Assembly: GCA_035542775.1 (NCBI GenBank)
Contig: DATKKX010000486.1
Coordinates: 1-18,533, forward strand
DNA: 18,533 nucleotides
Direction: 5' to 3'
Source of the DNA: DATKKX01 sp035542775
Lineage (GTDB): Bacteria > Planctomycetota > Phycisphaerae > UBA1845 > UTPLA1
The position numbers and the translations under genes are program-made. How positions within the stretch are numbered: the stretch's first letter is position 1; each line of letters begins with the position of its first letter. The notes beneath the pieces were generated by a model. The model did no database searches. It saw only the letters and a list, made by a program, of their open reading frames with translations, and had not been told where the DNA came from. Positions 7,363 through 14,508 of this stretch are shown here, piece by piece.

Positions 7363-7983
7363 CTATTCCGATCTGCCTTCTTTCAGCATGCGTTTGTACG
7401 CCTCGGCGAAATACGATACCGCGGCGTGCAACCGGCTTTTCACGGTCCCCAAGGGAACCGACAGAACCTCGGCGATCTCCTTGTACGCGAAGTGGTGGTA
7501 GTAACCCAGGACCAGCACTTCGCGGAGGTTGTCGGGCATCCGCGAAACGATCTCGCGGACCATGTCCCGTTGTTCATCAGCCTCCAACAACTCGCTGGGC
7601 GGTAATGCTTCATTCGACAGAAAGTCGAGCAACGTGACTTGCTCGCCCTCCCCGGACGCCGATCCTGCCGAAAGCGCTACCTCCCGCTTGCGGGCGGAAC
7701 TTCGCAGATAATCACGCGCCTTGTTCGCGGCAATTGCGAACAGCCAAGGCCGGAACGACCGCCCCGGATCGAAACTGCCCGCCGATTGATACACCTGGAG
7801 GAAGGTTTCCTGAACCACGTCGTCGGCCGCCGCGGCGTTCCGCGTAAAACGGGCGACGAACTGGAAAACTTCCTGGCTGTACCGTTCGACCAAGGTCCGA
7901 AAGGCGGCGTCGTCGCCAGCCAGCGCGTCGGCCAGCAGCCGCTCATCGGAGGCGGGCTCCGCTCGATCAGGTCGTCGGTCCAC
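7363..7983 (-). CDS. ECF-family RNA polymerase sigma factor
   Basis: 206 aa from the GTG at 7983. Region 2 runs from LVERYSQEVFQFVARFTRN through ADDVVQETFLQVYQ to FRPWLFAIAANKARDYLR, covering core binding and -10 recognition. A short variable linker follows. Region 4 (MPDNLREVLVLGYYHHFAYKEIAEVLSVPLGTVKSRLHAA) carries the helix-turn-helix that reads the -35. Length and layout are typical of group IV sigma factors. A longer version from a GTG at 8088 is possible, but that codon has no ribosome-binding site and lies inside the predicted promoter. The 7983 GTG has AGGA (7989-7992) 5 nt upstream. The downstream gene is a candidate membrane anti-sigma factor. The gene is divergent from a sigma-54 activator. 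Confidence 0.93.
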   Translation of the reverse strand: MDRRPDRAEPASDERLLADALAGDDAAFRTLVERYSQEVFQFVARFTRNAAAADDVVQETFLQVYQSAGSFDPGRSFRPWLFAIAANKARDYLRSSARKREVALSAGSASGEGEQVTLLDFLSNEALPPSELLEADEQRDMVREIVSRMPDNLREVLVLGYYHHFAYKEIAEVLSVPLGTVKSRLHAAVSYFAEAYKRMLKEGRSE

Positions 7984-8072
7984 CTTATTCCTGCCGTTAC
8001 TACGGTTTCCAGCGGGGCGCGGTTCGGCCACCGGGGCGATTTCCGCGCCGCCAACGTCACATTGGTGCCGGC

Positions 8073-8101
8073 AATTTACTCTTGACACAATTAATCGTCA
8101 A
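8073..8101 (-). promoter_or_regulatory. Sigma-70-like promoter of the ECF sigma operon
   Basis: Read on the minus strand: TTGACG (8101-8096), 17-bp spacer, TAAATT (8078-8073). The -35 is a 5/6 match and the -10 a 4/6 match. Transcription would begin near 8066, about 80 nt before the GTG at 7983 and downstream of the alternative GTG at 8088, which supports the shorter start. Confidence 0.6.
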
Positions 8102-8110
8102 AACTATCGT
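8082..8110 (+). promoter_or_regulatory. Sigma-70-like promoter toward the GAF/AAA+ regulator, interlocked with the opposite promoter
   Basis: TTGACA (8082-8087, perfect -35), 17-bp spacer, TATCGT (8105-8110, 4/6 to the -10). Each promoter's -35 lies in the spacer of the other, and the two -35s form an inverted repeat TTGAC-N10-GTCAA (8082-8101). Transcription would start near 8117, leaving a leader of about 230 nt. Confidence 0.5.
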
Positions 8111-8154
8111 TCAGATCAGCAGTTAGGAGCGCCGCACCGGCCCGGCAGGCCATT

Positions 8155-8214
8155 GGGAATCCGGGGCGGGCCGCAATAAAGTATGCTTGGGAGCGGACCC
8201 TGCCCGGCATTCCC
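8155..8214 (+). promoter_or_regulatory. Long imperfect hairpin in the leader of the sigma-54 activator gene
   Basis: GGGAAT (8155-8160) pairs with ATTCCC (8209-8214). Next, CCGGG (8161-8165) pairs with CCCGG (8203-8207) after a one-base bulge, and GGG (8168-8170) pairs with CCC (8198-8200), leaving an A-rich loop of about 27 nt. It lies between the predicted promoter and the start codon and could affect translation or attenuation. No known RNA family is recognised. Nothing else is seen in 8112-8344. Confidence 0.35.
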
Positions 8215-8344
8215 GGACTGAGAGCCGCCGCTCGAAAGGCGTGCCCCAGCGGGGATGCCGCGATTCGGATCATGCGACCGGGCCTGTCGTTCCGGCCCCT
8301 CTGAATCAAACCATCCGCTCACGCGCGGCGATATCAGTAGTAAC

Positions 8345-9853
8345 GTGCCGAACAACTCGAACTATCGCGGATTGACTCCTCGCGCGGCCTCAACGCTGGT
8401 GGAGGCCTCAGCGGCGATTAACGCCTCGCTGGATCTGGGCGATGTCCTGCAGGCCATCGCGCATAAGGCCGCGGCGGTCTTGCAGTCCGAGGCCTCCAGC
8501 GTGCTGCTGCTGGACAAGCGGCGCAAGAAGCTGGTCTTCATGGCGGCGGTGGGCGATCGGGGCTCCTCCCTCATCGGCGAGGAATTCGACGCCGACCTGG
8601 GGATCGCCGGACGCGTAGCGGCCTCCGGCAAGCCGGTCATCGTGCCGGATGTTCGCCAGAACAAAGATTTTTTCCGAGGCATCGACGCCAAGAGCAGCTT
8701 TCAGACGCGGGGGCTGATCGCCGCCCCGTTGATTCGCAAGGGCGAGGTCATCGGTGTCGTGGAGGTGCTGAACAAGCTCAGCGGCGGCTCGTACGACGAG
8801 GACGACCTGACCCTGTTGCAGATCTTCGCCAATCTCGCCGCCAGCGGGGCCCATAACGCGGCCGAGCATGAGAACGTGGTCCGCGAGAACCGCGGGCTGC
8901 GGGAAAGCCTGCGCGTCAAGACCCCGATCATCGGCAACTCTGGCGCCCTCCGCCAGGTGACCGACATGGTCAACCGCGTCGCAGGCAGCAATGCCACCGT
9001 TTTGCTGCTGGGGGAGACCGGCACTGGCAAGGAACTCGCCGCTCGCCAGATTCACAATGCCAGCCCGCGTGCCGATCGGCCGTTCATCGCCATCAATTGC
9101 GCGGCCCTGCCGGAGACACTGCTGGAGAGCGAGCTGTTCGGCCACGAGAAAGGAGCCTTTACGGGGGCCCACGCGGACAAGATGGGGCGCTTCGAGCTGG
9201 CCCACGGCGGGACGCTGTTCCTCGACGAGATCGGCGACATCTCGCTGAGCACGCAGATCAAGCTTCTTCGAGTCCTCCAGGAAAAGGAGTTTGTCCGCGT
9301 CGGCGGCACGAAGACGATTTCCACGGACGTCCGCATCATCGCGGCGACCAACCGCGACCTTCGCCAGGCCATGGAGAAGGGCTCGTTCCGCGAAGATTTG
9401 TATTACCGCCTCAATGTGTTCCCCATCAATATGCCGCCGCTGAGGCAGCGCCGCGAGGACATCCCCCTGCTGGTGGAGCACTTCGTCAACAATGCCGCGA
9501 CCGAGTTGGCCTGCCCGAAACCGGCGATCGGCGATGAGGCCATGGCGCTGCTGGCCAGCTATAACTGGCCGGGCAACATCCGGGAGCTGCAGAACGTCGT
9601 GGAGCGCGCCGTGCTGCTGGCTGACGGGGCCACGCTGGCGCCGGCGCACCTGCCCAGGGAGATCGTGGGCGAGGGCACCGCCCAAGCCCCCGACAAGAGC
9701 GAGTCCTCGCTCTGGGGCTACGAAAAAGCTCTTATTGTCAAGGCTCTTCGCGAGAACGGCTGGAATCAGTCCAAGGCCGCGCGTGTTTTGGGCATCAGCC
9801 GCGACAACCTCCGTTACCGCGTCAAGAAGTTCGACATCCAGAAAGAGGTGTAG
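8345..9853 (+). CDS. Sigma-54-dependent transcriptional activator (GAF - AAA+ - Fis HTH)
   Basis: 502 aa from the GTG at 8345; an in-frame ATG at 8255 would add 30 residues of unlikely composition, and neither start has a clear ribosome-binding site. An N-terminal GAF sensor domain covers roughly residues 15-175 (LVEASAAINASLDLGDVLQA ... GEVIGVVEVLNKLSGG). The central AAA+ domain has Walker A GETGTGKE (about 223-230), the sigma-54-contacting GAFTGA loop (about 270-275), Walker B LFLDEIGD and the FPINMPPLRQRREDIPLL sensor region. The C-terminal Fis-type helix-turn-helix is WNQSKAARVLGISRDNLRYRV. All motifs for ATP-driven opening of sigma-54 promoters are intact. The GAF domain probably binds a small ligand; it has no response-regulator receiver. 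I found no obvious -24/-12 sigma-54 promoter in the window, so its targets are probably elsewhere. Confidence 0.95.
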   Translation: MPNNSNYRGLTPRAASTLVEASAAINASLDLGDVLQAIAHKAAAVLQSEASSVLLLDKRRKKLVFMAAVGDRGSSLIGEEFDADLGIAGRVAASGKPVIVPDVRQNKDFFRGIDAKSSFQTRGLIAAPLIRKGEVIGVVEVLNKLSGGSYDEDDLTLLQIFANLAASGAHNAAEHENVVRENRGLRESLRVKTPIIGNSGALRQVTDMVNRVAGSNATVLLLGETGTGKELAARQIHNASPRADRPFIAINCAALPETLLESELFGHEKGAFTGAHADKMGRFELAHGGTLFLDEIGDISLSTQIKLLRVLQEKEFVRVGGTKTISTDVRIIAATNRDLRQAMEKGSFREDLYYRLNVFPINMPPLRQRREDIPLLVEHFVNNAATELACPKPAIGDEAMALLASYNWPGNIRELQNVVERAVLLADGATLAPAHLPREIVGEGTAQAPDKSESSLWGYEKALIVKALRENGWNQSKAARVLGISRDNLRYRVKKFDIQKEV

Positions 9854-9914
9854 GGTCACAGGGTCGACGGCTCGGCGGGAGGCTTGCCCTTCCGGCGGTT
9901 GCACGCGCTTCGCG

Positions 9915-9932
9915 TCGGCCACCGGGGGCCGA
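9915..9932. terminator. Weak hairpin between convergent genes
   Basis: TCGGCC (9915-9920) pairs with GGCCGA (9927-9932) around a 6-nt loop. It lies in the 113-bp gap between the stop codons of the sigma-54 activator and the convergent yycJ. There is no T tract on either side, so termination is a guess from position. Confidence 0.25.
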
Positions 9933-9966
9933 GGCTACATTCAGAGGCGAAGCGATCTCGACGCTC

Positions 9967-10728
9967 TCAGAGCTCGAATATGTCGCTGGTCTCATATCGA
10001 GAGGCCAGGTGGAGGGGAAAACTCCGGCCGATCGTGCGCCGGTGCGTCTCCATCGCCACGGTCGGACGATTGTTCTCTTCGCTGAGATGAGCGATTGCCG
10101 CCCACTTGAGTTTCCGCCCCGCGCCTCGGCAGATCAGCTCCGCTGCCTCGTGATTGGAGAGGTGTCCGCCATCACCGGAGATCCGTCGTTTCAGCCAGTC
10201 GGGGTAGGGACCCTTCCGCAGCATTTCCGGATCGTAGTTGCTTTCGAGATAGACAGCATCTACCTCACCCACCACCGACTGCAACTCGGCGAAGGGATGG
10301 CCCAGGTCGGTGAGGACGCCGAGCCGGCGGCCCTCGTGCTGGATCACGAAGCACACCGTATCCGCAGCGTCGTGCGGGGCGCGGATGGTATGGACGATGA
10401 CGTCGCCGAACTCCAGCCGGTCCCCCGCGGCGAAGGGGCGTACGTCTTGCAGAGAACCAAGATACTGCCGGGCCTCTCGAAGGGTGGGCCTGGTAATGTA
10501 GATGGGCAGGCCGAACTTGCGCTGGAAGATCCCCGCGCAGGAGGTATGGTCGGCATGATCGTGAGAGATGATCAGGGCATCGCAATCGCGGATGTTCCGG
10601 CCGCGTGACGCCATGCGCATGGCCGCCTGCTTGCCGCTGATCCCGGCGTCGAAGAGGAGACGGATGTCGCCGGCCTCCACATAAATGCAGTTGCCGTTCG
10701 ATCCGGATTGAAGCGAGAAGGTAATCAT
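9967..10728 (-). CDS. yycJ: YycJ/WalJ-type metallo-beta-lactamase-fold hydrolase
   Basis: 253 aa from the ATG at 10728, where the fold begins (MITFSLQSGSNGNCIYVEAG); in-frame codons to 10863 are probably not translated. The family is recognisable along its length: SGSNGN, LLFDAGISGKQ, the metal-binding HxHxDH as SHDHADHTSCAGIFQRKFG, then DTVCFVIQHEGRRLGVLTDLG with the metal-bridging Asp, ESNYDPEMLRKGPYPDWLK, GHLSNHEAAELI and HLSEENN near the C-terminus. Bacillus YycJ/WalJ relatives are described as cytoplasmic MBL-fold 5'-3' exonucleases linked to DNA mismatch repair and cell-wall signalling. All expected metal ligands are visible. No walRK or other partner genes are adjacent. The gene is convergent with the sigma-54 activator and divergent from the GT-B gene. 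Confidence 0.88.
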   Translation of the reverse strand: MITFSLQSGSNGNCIYVEAGDIRLLFDAGISGKQAAMRMASRGRNIRDCDALIISHDHADHTSCAGIFQRKFGLPIYITRPTLREARQYLGSLQDVRPFAAGDRLEFGDVIVHTIRAPHDAADTVCFVIQHEGRRLGVLTDLGHPFAELQSVVGEVDAVYLESNYDPEMLRKGPYPDWLKRRISGDGGHLSNHEAAELICRGAGRKLKWAAIAHLSEENNRPTVAMETHRRTIGRSFPLHLASRYETSDIFEL

Positions 10729-10799
10729 CCCGTCAGCTCTATATGTCGCCAGGGCGGTGAATGCAAGCGGGGCCTCCGGCAGGCCGGTATCGCCGCCGC

Positions 10800-10872
10800 C
10801 ATAGTGATGATATGCGCTGATCCGGATGGACGACGTGATAGGACGTCCGAGCCGCCGCGGCACTATGATATG
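10800..10872. repeat. Cluster of short repeats in the yycJ / GT-B divergent intergenic region
   Basis: CATAGTG (10800-10806) is inverted as CACTATG (10861-10867). ATGATATG occurs directly twice (10807-10814 and 10865-10872). Between them is the 8-bp palindrome GGACGTCC (10841-10848). The 250-bp gap between the two divergent starts has no convincing gene or promoter hexamers. These elements could be operator sites, but short repeats arise by chance. Confidence 0.3.
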
Positions 10873-10978
10873 AAGATTCCACCGGGGAATTGCCGAAGCA
10901 TGAACGTGGAAGATTGGGGTGCGCCTGATTTCCGGATTAACTAAGTCGGCTATACCGATTGTTGAAGGCGTCGATCTT

Positions 10979-12769
10979 ATGTGGAATGTCGTTCACGTCA
11001 CACACGAGGCCGTTCACAAGATCGGCGGCATCGGCGCGGTGCTCGAAGGGTTGATCACCTCGGCCAGCTACAACGCCGCGGTCGGACGGACCATCCTGCT
11101 CTGCCCGTTGTTCAGCACGGCAGGCGACGCCGATTCCCGACTCGGGCCGGGCGGCGAGGTCCTGTACTCCTCCGTGGATGGACGGGTGAATCATCCGCTG
11201 GCCGGCGCGTTCCGCGACATCCAGCAACGGTACCACGTAGGCATCGTTTACGGCCGCAGGTGGTACCGCGACCCGATGAACGGATCCGAACAACACCCCG
11301 AGGTGGTGCTCATCGACGTGAGCCATGCCGCCAGCGAACCGGTGAGCGCACTTAAGGCCGGTCTCCACCGCGCCTTCGGCATCGTTTCCACGCGCTACGA
11401 GCACATCTGGGATTACGAACAGTGGGTCCGCCTGGCCATGCCCGGGCTGGCGGCGGTGCGTGCGCTCGGGGCCGCGCCGGGCGACGGGAACTGCGTGATC
11501 CTGGCCCACGAGTTCATGGGGATGCCCACGGCCCTTGCGGCCAAGCTGCACCCGCAGTGGGGCATGAAGACGGCCTTCTATGCCCACGAAGTCTCGCCAA
11601 TCCGCAAGATCGTGGAGGACCATCCCGGACACGATACCATGTTCTACAATGTCCTGCGGTTGGCCAAGCAGGAAGGTCTGCACATCGGCGACGTGTTCGG
11701 CGACCAGATCGGGTATTTCCGGCACGCGCTGGTCGAGGCCAGCCGTCATCTGGACGTGATCCTCGCGGTCGGCGATCACGTGGTGGATGAAATGCGGTTC
11801 CTGTCGCCGGAAATGGCCAAGGCCGACGTCCGACTGACCTACAACGGCATCCCGGCTCATCCCATCAGCGTCGATGAGGCCGCGGCCAGCAAGCGGCGGT
11901 TGCAGGACTACATTGCCAAACTGCTCGGCGACCGACCGGAGTATGTTTTCACCCACGTGACCCGGATGACCCCCAGCAAGGGGCTGTGGCGCGACATCGA
12001 CGTCATGAAGTGCATCGAGCAGGAGTTTCGCCGGACCAACCAGACCGCGGTGGTCATCGTGCTCTCCACGCAGATTGGCGGACCGCGCCGGCGGGATGAG
12101 ATCCTGCATATGGAGAAGTGGTGGGACTGGCCGGTCGCCCATCGCGAGGTGCGGCCCGATCTATCCGATGGTGAAGCCCTGTATTATGCGGGAGTGCAGG
12201 CGTTCAACGCCCGGAGCCGCAACTGCAAGATCCTGTTCTTGAACCAGTTCGGCTTCGACCGGCAGAGCTGCGGCGATCGCATGCTCGACGACATGGAGTT
12301 CTGGGATATCCGCAAGGGCAGCGATCTGGAGTTCGGCCAGTCGATTTATGAGCCGTTCGGCATTGCCCAACTGGAGGCCCTGTCCTTCGGGTCGCTCTGC
12401 GTGATGAGCAGCGTCTGCGGTTGCGCCGGCTTCGTCACCCGGGTCGCAGGGTTTGAGGGCACGCCGAACGTAATCATCCCCGACTACACCAACTTCAAGG
12501 CCACGCCGGAGACGATTCGCGGCTATATGAGCCTGACACGCGAAGTGCGCTCAGCATTCGACGAGAAGGTGGCCGAGGGAGTGGCGAGGGAGGTGCTGCG
12601 CCGCCTGCCGCGGACACCGGAGGCCAAGGCCGCCTTTGTCCAACAGGGCTACGATCTCGCCCGCCGGATGAACTGGGACGTGGTCGCGCGGGACTTCGTT
12701 CTGCCGGCCTTCAAGGACATCACCGCCAAGACCAAGAGCCCGGCGCTGGCTCAACCCGCCCAGGTGTAA
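10979..12769 (+). CDS. GT-B glycosyltransferase related to glycogen/starch synthases
   Basis: 596 aa from the ATG at 10979, with GAAGG about 10 nt upstream; a GTG at 10919 is a weaker alternative. The N-terminal Rossmann-like half begins WNVVHVTHEAVHKIGGIGAV, where K14-IGG-IG resembles the KxGGL ADP-glucose-binding loop of glycogen synthases. The C-terminal half has THVTRMTPSKGLWRDIDV (sugar-nucleotide binding, R...KG) and the retaining-GT motif E-x7-E as EPFGIAQLE (E458, E466), followed by a cysteine-containing loop (SSVCGCAGF). This supports a retaining GT-B enzyme adding sugars from a nucleotide donor. At 596 aa it is longer than the roughly 480 aa of GlgA and lacks the canonical GlgA strings, so I call it synthase-like rather than glgA. 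Glycogen or another cytoplasmic glucan is the likely product class. No glgB, glgC or glgP is adjacent. Confidence 0.8.
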   Translation: MWNVVHVTHEAVHKIGGIGAVLEGLITSASYNAAVGRTILLCPLFSTAGDADSRLGPGGEVLYSSVDGRVNHPLAGAFRDIQQRYHVGIVYGRRWYRDPMNGSEQHPEVVLIDVSHAASEPVSALKAGLHRAFGIVSTRYEHIWDYEQWVRLAMPGLAAVRALGAAPGDGNCVILAHEFMGMPTALAAKLHPQWGMKTAFYAHEVSPIRKIVEDHPGHDTMFYNVLRLAKQEGLHIGDVFGDQIGYFRHALVEASRHLDVILAVGDHVVDEMRFLSPEMAKADVRLTYNGIPAHPISVDEAAASKRRLQDYIAKLLGDRPEYVFTHVTRMTPSKGLWRDIDVMKCIEQEFRRTNQTAVVIVLSTQIGGPRRRDEILHMEKWWDWPVAHREVRPDLSDGEALYYAGVQAFNARSRNCKILFLNQFGFDRQSCGDRMLDDMEFWDIRKGSDLEFGQSIYEPFGIAQLEALSFGSLCVMSSVCGCAGFVTRVAGFEGTPNVIIPDYTNFKATPETIRGYMSLTREVRSAFDEKVAEGVAREVLRRLPRTPEAKAAFVQQGYDLARRMNWDVVARDFVLPAFKDITAKTKSPALAQPAQV

Positions 12770-12774
12770 AAGGT

Positions 12775-12814
12775 GTCAGGAAGGTTCTTGCGGTTCTGAA
12801 AGAATCTCCCTGAC
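12775..12814. repeat. Imperfect 15-bp hairpin, REP-like or terminator
   Basis: The arm at 12775-12789 (GTCAGGAAGGTTCTT) pairs with 12800-12814 (AAGAATCTCCCTGAC) with one A-C mismatch and one G-U wobble around a 10-nt loop. It begins 5 bp after the GT-B stop codon, so it may end that transcript, although there is no T tract. The GTGTCAGGA...CCTGACA ends also resemble small REP-type elements, which I cannot confirm from one copy. The rest of the gap to 12961 shows nothing further. Confidence 0.5.
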
Positions 12815-12961
12815 ATGTTTGTTGCGCTGATAGGCGCCCACCGTCATCATCGTTATCATCCTGCCGCATACAAGTGAGCGCATCGGGCTCAGGCCGTGGC
12901 GGCGACTTCTTGTGGCCACGTCCACCGGCTGTTCCTGCGGCGCAAGGGTGAGGCACGGGGA

Positions 12962-14431
12962 ATGATCGTCGAAACGCTGCTTGCGGCCGCTGAACATGGC
13001 GGCGGGCGTCCCGCCGTAGCTGATCCGTTTCGTGGGCTGGACTATGGCAATCTGGTGCGATTCGCCGACGTTATGCGCCGGCAGGTCGAAAGAGCGACGA
13101 CCAACGCCCACGTCGGCATCATGCTGCCGTCGTGCTGCGCATTCGCCGGTGCGTTCTATGGCGTCCTCTGGGCGGGCCGCGTCGCAGTCCCACTCAACTT
13201 CCTTCTCCAGCCCGCTGAGCTGCAGGCGGTGGTCGCCGATGCGGGCATCGACACGGTCTTCACCATCAAGCACTTTCGCGAGCAGGTTGAAGTACTGCCC
13301 GTTCGGGTGATCTACGTTGAGGATCTGCCGCTCAAACGGGAGATGGCGCTGGGGTACGTTCGCCGCCGCCCTCCCCCGCCGCAGGTGCGGGATGACGATC
13401 TCGCGGTACTGTTGTACACCTCCGGCACATCCGGCGTGCCCAAAGGCGTCCGTCAAACCTACAAGAACCTTCGGAGCGACATCGACGCCAGCATCGAGAA
13501 GGCCCGGCTCACGACCGAGCACCGCTTCATCGGCGTGTTGCCGCAGTTTCACAGCTTCGGCCTGACCGCGCTGCTGCTGATTCCTGTCGCCCTGGCCGCG
13601 CCGGTCTATTACATCCCGCGGTTTCAACCGCTGACAGTGCTGGACGCGATCCGCGAACAGCGCAGCAGCATCGCCATCATGGTCGCGAGCATGTTCACCG
13701 CGATGTTGCGGGCCAAGCGCGGCGGCCGCGAGGACCTCGCCTCGATCGAGTACCCCATCAGCGGCGGCGAGGCGTTGTCGAATGTGATCTTCGACCAGTT
13801 CAGGGACCGATTCGGCATCGAGATTCTCCAGGGATACGGCATGACCGAGGCCTCGCCGATCGTCAGCCTGAACGTGCCCTGGTCGAACCGCGTGGGAACG
13901 GTCGGCCAACCGATCCCCGGCGTGACCGTCACCGCCTTCGACGATCAAGGAAACCAGCTCGCGGCCGGGCAGACCGGCGAGCTCTGGATTCGCGGCCCCA
14001 TCGTCATGCAGGGCTACTACCGCAAGGAGGCCGAGACCCGCGAGGCGATCACTGCTGACGGCTGGTACAAGACCGGCGACATGGGCACGGTCGATGCCGA
14101 CGGCTATATCACCATCACCGGTCGCAAGAAGGAGATGATCATCGTCGGCGGCGAGAACGTATATCCCCGCGAGGTGGAGACCGTCCTGGAGCAGCATCCG
14201 GCAGTGGCCGAGGCGGCCGTGATCGGGCAGATGGATCCGTCGCGCGGCGAGGTCGTGGTCGCGTTTGTGATGCCCGCCGAGGGGCAGCAATTGACGGAGC
14301 TGGCCCTGCGGGATTTCTGCCGGGGGCGCATCGCGGGCTACAAGATTCCGCGGCGAATCATCATGTCAGACAATCTACCGCGCGGGCCGACAGGCAAGAT
14401 TCTCAAGCGGCGGTTGAGCGAGTTGCTGTAA
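12962..14431 (+). CDS. AMP-forming acyl-CoA synthetase / ligase (ANL superfamily)
   Basis: 489 aa from the ATG at 12962, where the family's N-terminus begins; a GTG at 12896 would add 22 atypical residues. Core motifs are in order: P-loop YTSGTSGVPKGV (residues 152-163), A4-like PQFHSFGLT, A5 YGMTEASP, A7 TGDMGTVDADGYITITGRKKEMI covering the ribose-binding Asp and the hinge, and the A10 catalytic lysine in GPTGKILKR (K479). The enzyme adenylates a carboxylic acid and then normally transfers it to CoA or a carrier. The substrate cannot be named from these motifs; the length and motifs fit FadD-like acyl-CoA synthetases and related carrier-protein ligases. There is no carrier protein or fatty-acid gene beside it. 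It follows the GT-B gene after 192 bp including a hairpin, so co-transcription is uncertain. It is convergent with surE. Confidence 0.9.
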   Translation: MIVETLLAAAEHGGGRPAVADPFRGLDYGNLVRFADVMRRQVERATTNAHVGIMLPSCCAFAGAFYGVLWAGRVAVPLNFLLQPAELQAVVADAGIDTVFTIKHFREQVEVLPVRVIYVEDLPLKREMALGYVRRRPPPPQVRDDDLAVLLYTSGTSGVPKGVRQTYKNLRSDIDASIEKARLTTEHRFIGVLPQFHSFGLTALLLIPVALAAPVYYIPRFQPLTVLDAIREQRSSIAIMVASMFTAMLRAKRGGREDLASIEYPISGGEALSNVIFDQFRDRFGIEILQGYGMTEASPIVSLNVPWSNRVGTVGQPIPGVTVTAFDDQGNQLAAGQTGELWIRGPIVMQGYYRKEAETREAITADGWYKTGDMGTVDADGYITITGRKKEMIIVGGENVYPREVETVLEQHPAVAEAAVIGQMDPSRGEVVVAFVMPAEGQQLTELALRDFCRGRIAGYKIPRRIIMSDNLPRGPTGKILKRRLSELL

Positions 14432-14443
14432 GGCGACTGCGGG

Positions 14444-14457
14444 AGGCATGGCTGCCT
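14444..14457. terminator. Small hairpin between the AMP ligase and surE
   Basis: AGGCA (14444-14448) pairs with TGCCT (14453-14457) around TGGC. It lies 12 bp after the ligase stop codon in a 77-bp convergent gap. The stem is short and followed only by AAA, so support is weak. Confidence 0.25.
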
Positions 14458-14508
14458 AAAGCTGCGGTCATGCGACGTAAGCGGCGGCGGGAATCCGTGC
14501 TGGGATGT

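Noticed and set aside
7984..8088. N-terminal extension of the ECF sigma factor to a GTG at 8088
   Set aside because: The codon lies within the predicted promoter, has no ribosome-binding site, and the added residues do not resemble a sigma factor.
8408..9922. 504-codon open frame on the minus strand
   Set aside because: It lies fully antisense to the sigma-54 activator, whose motifs are intact, and its translation is low-complexity with no family resemblance; a high-GC shadow frame.
10937..12142. 401-codon open frame on the minus strand
   Set aside because: Antisense to the GT-B gene and without recognisable domains.
12776..14290. 504-codon open frame on the minus strand
   Set aside because: Antisense to the AMP ligase with its complete motif set; composition rich in H, D, R, G and L typical of shadow frames.
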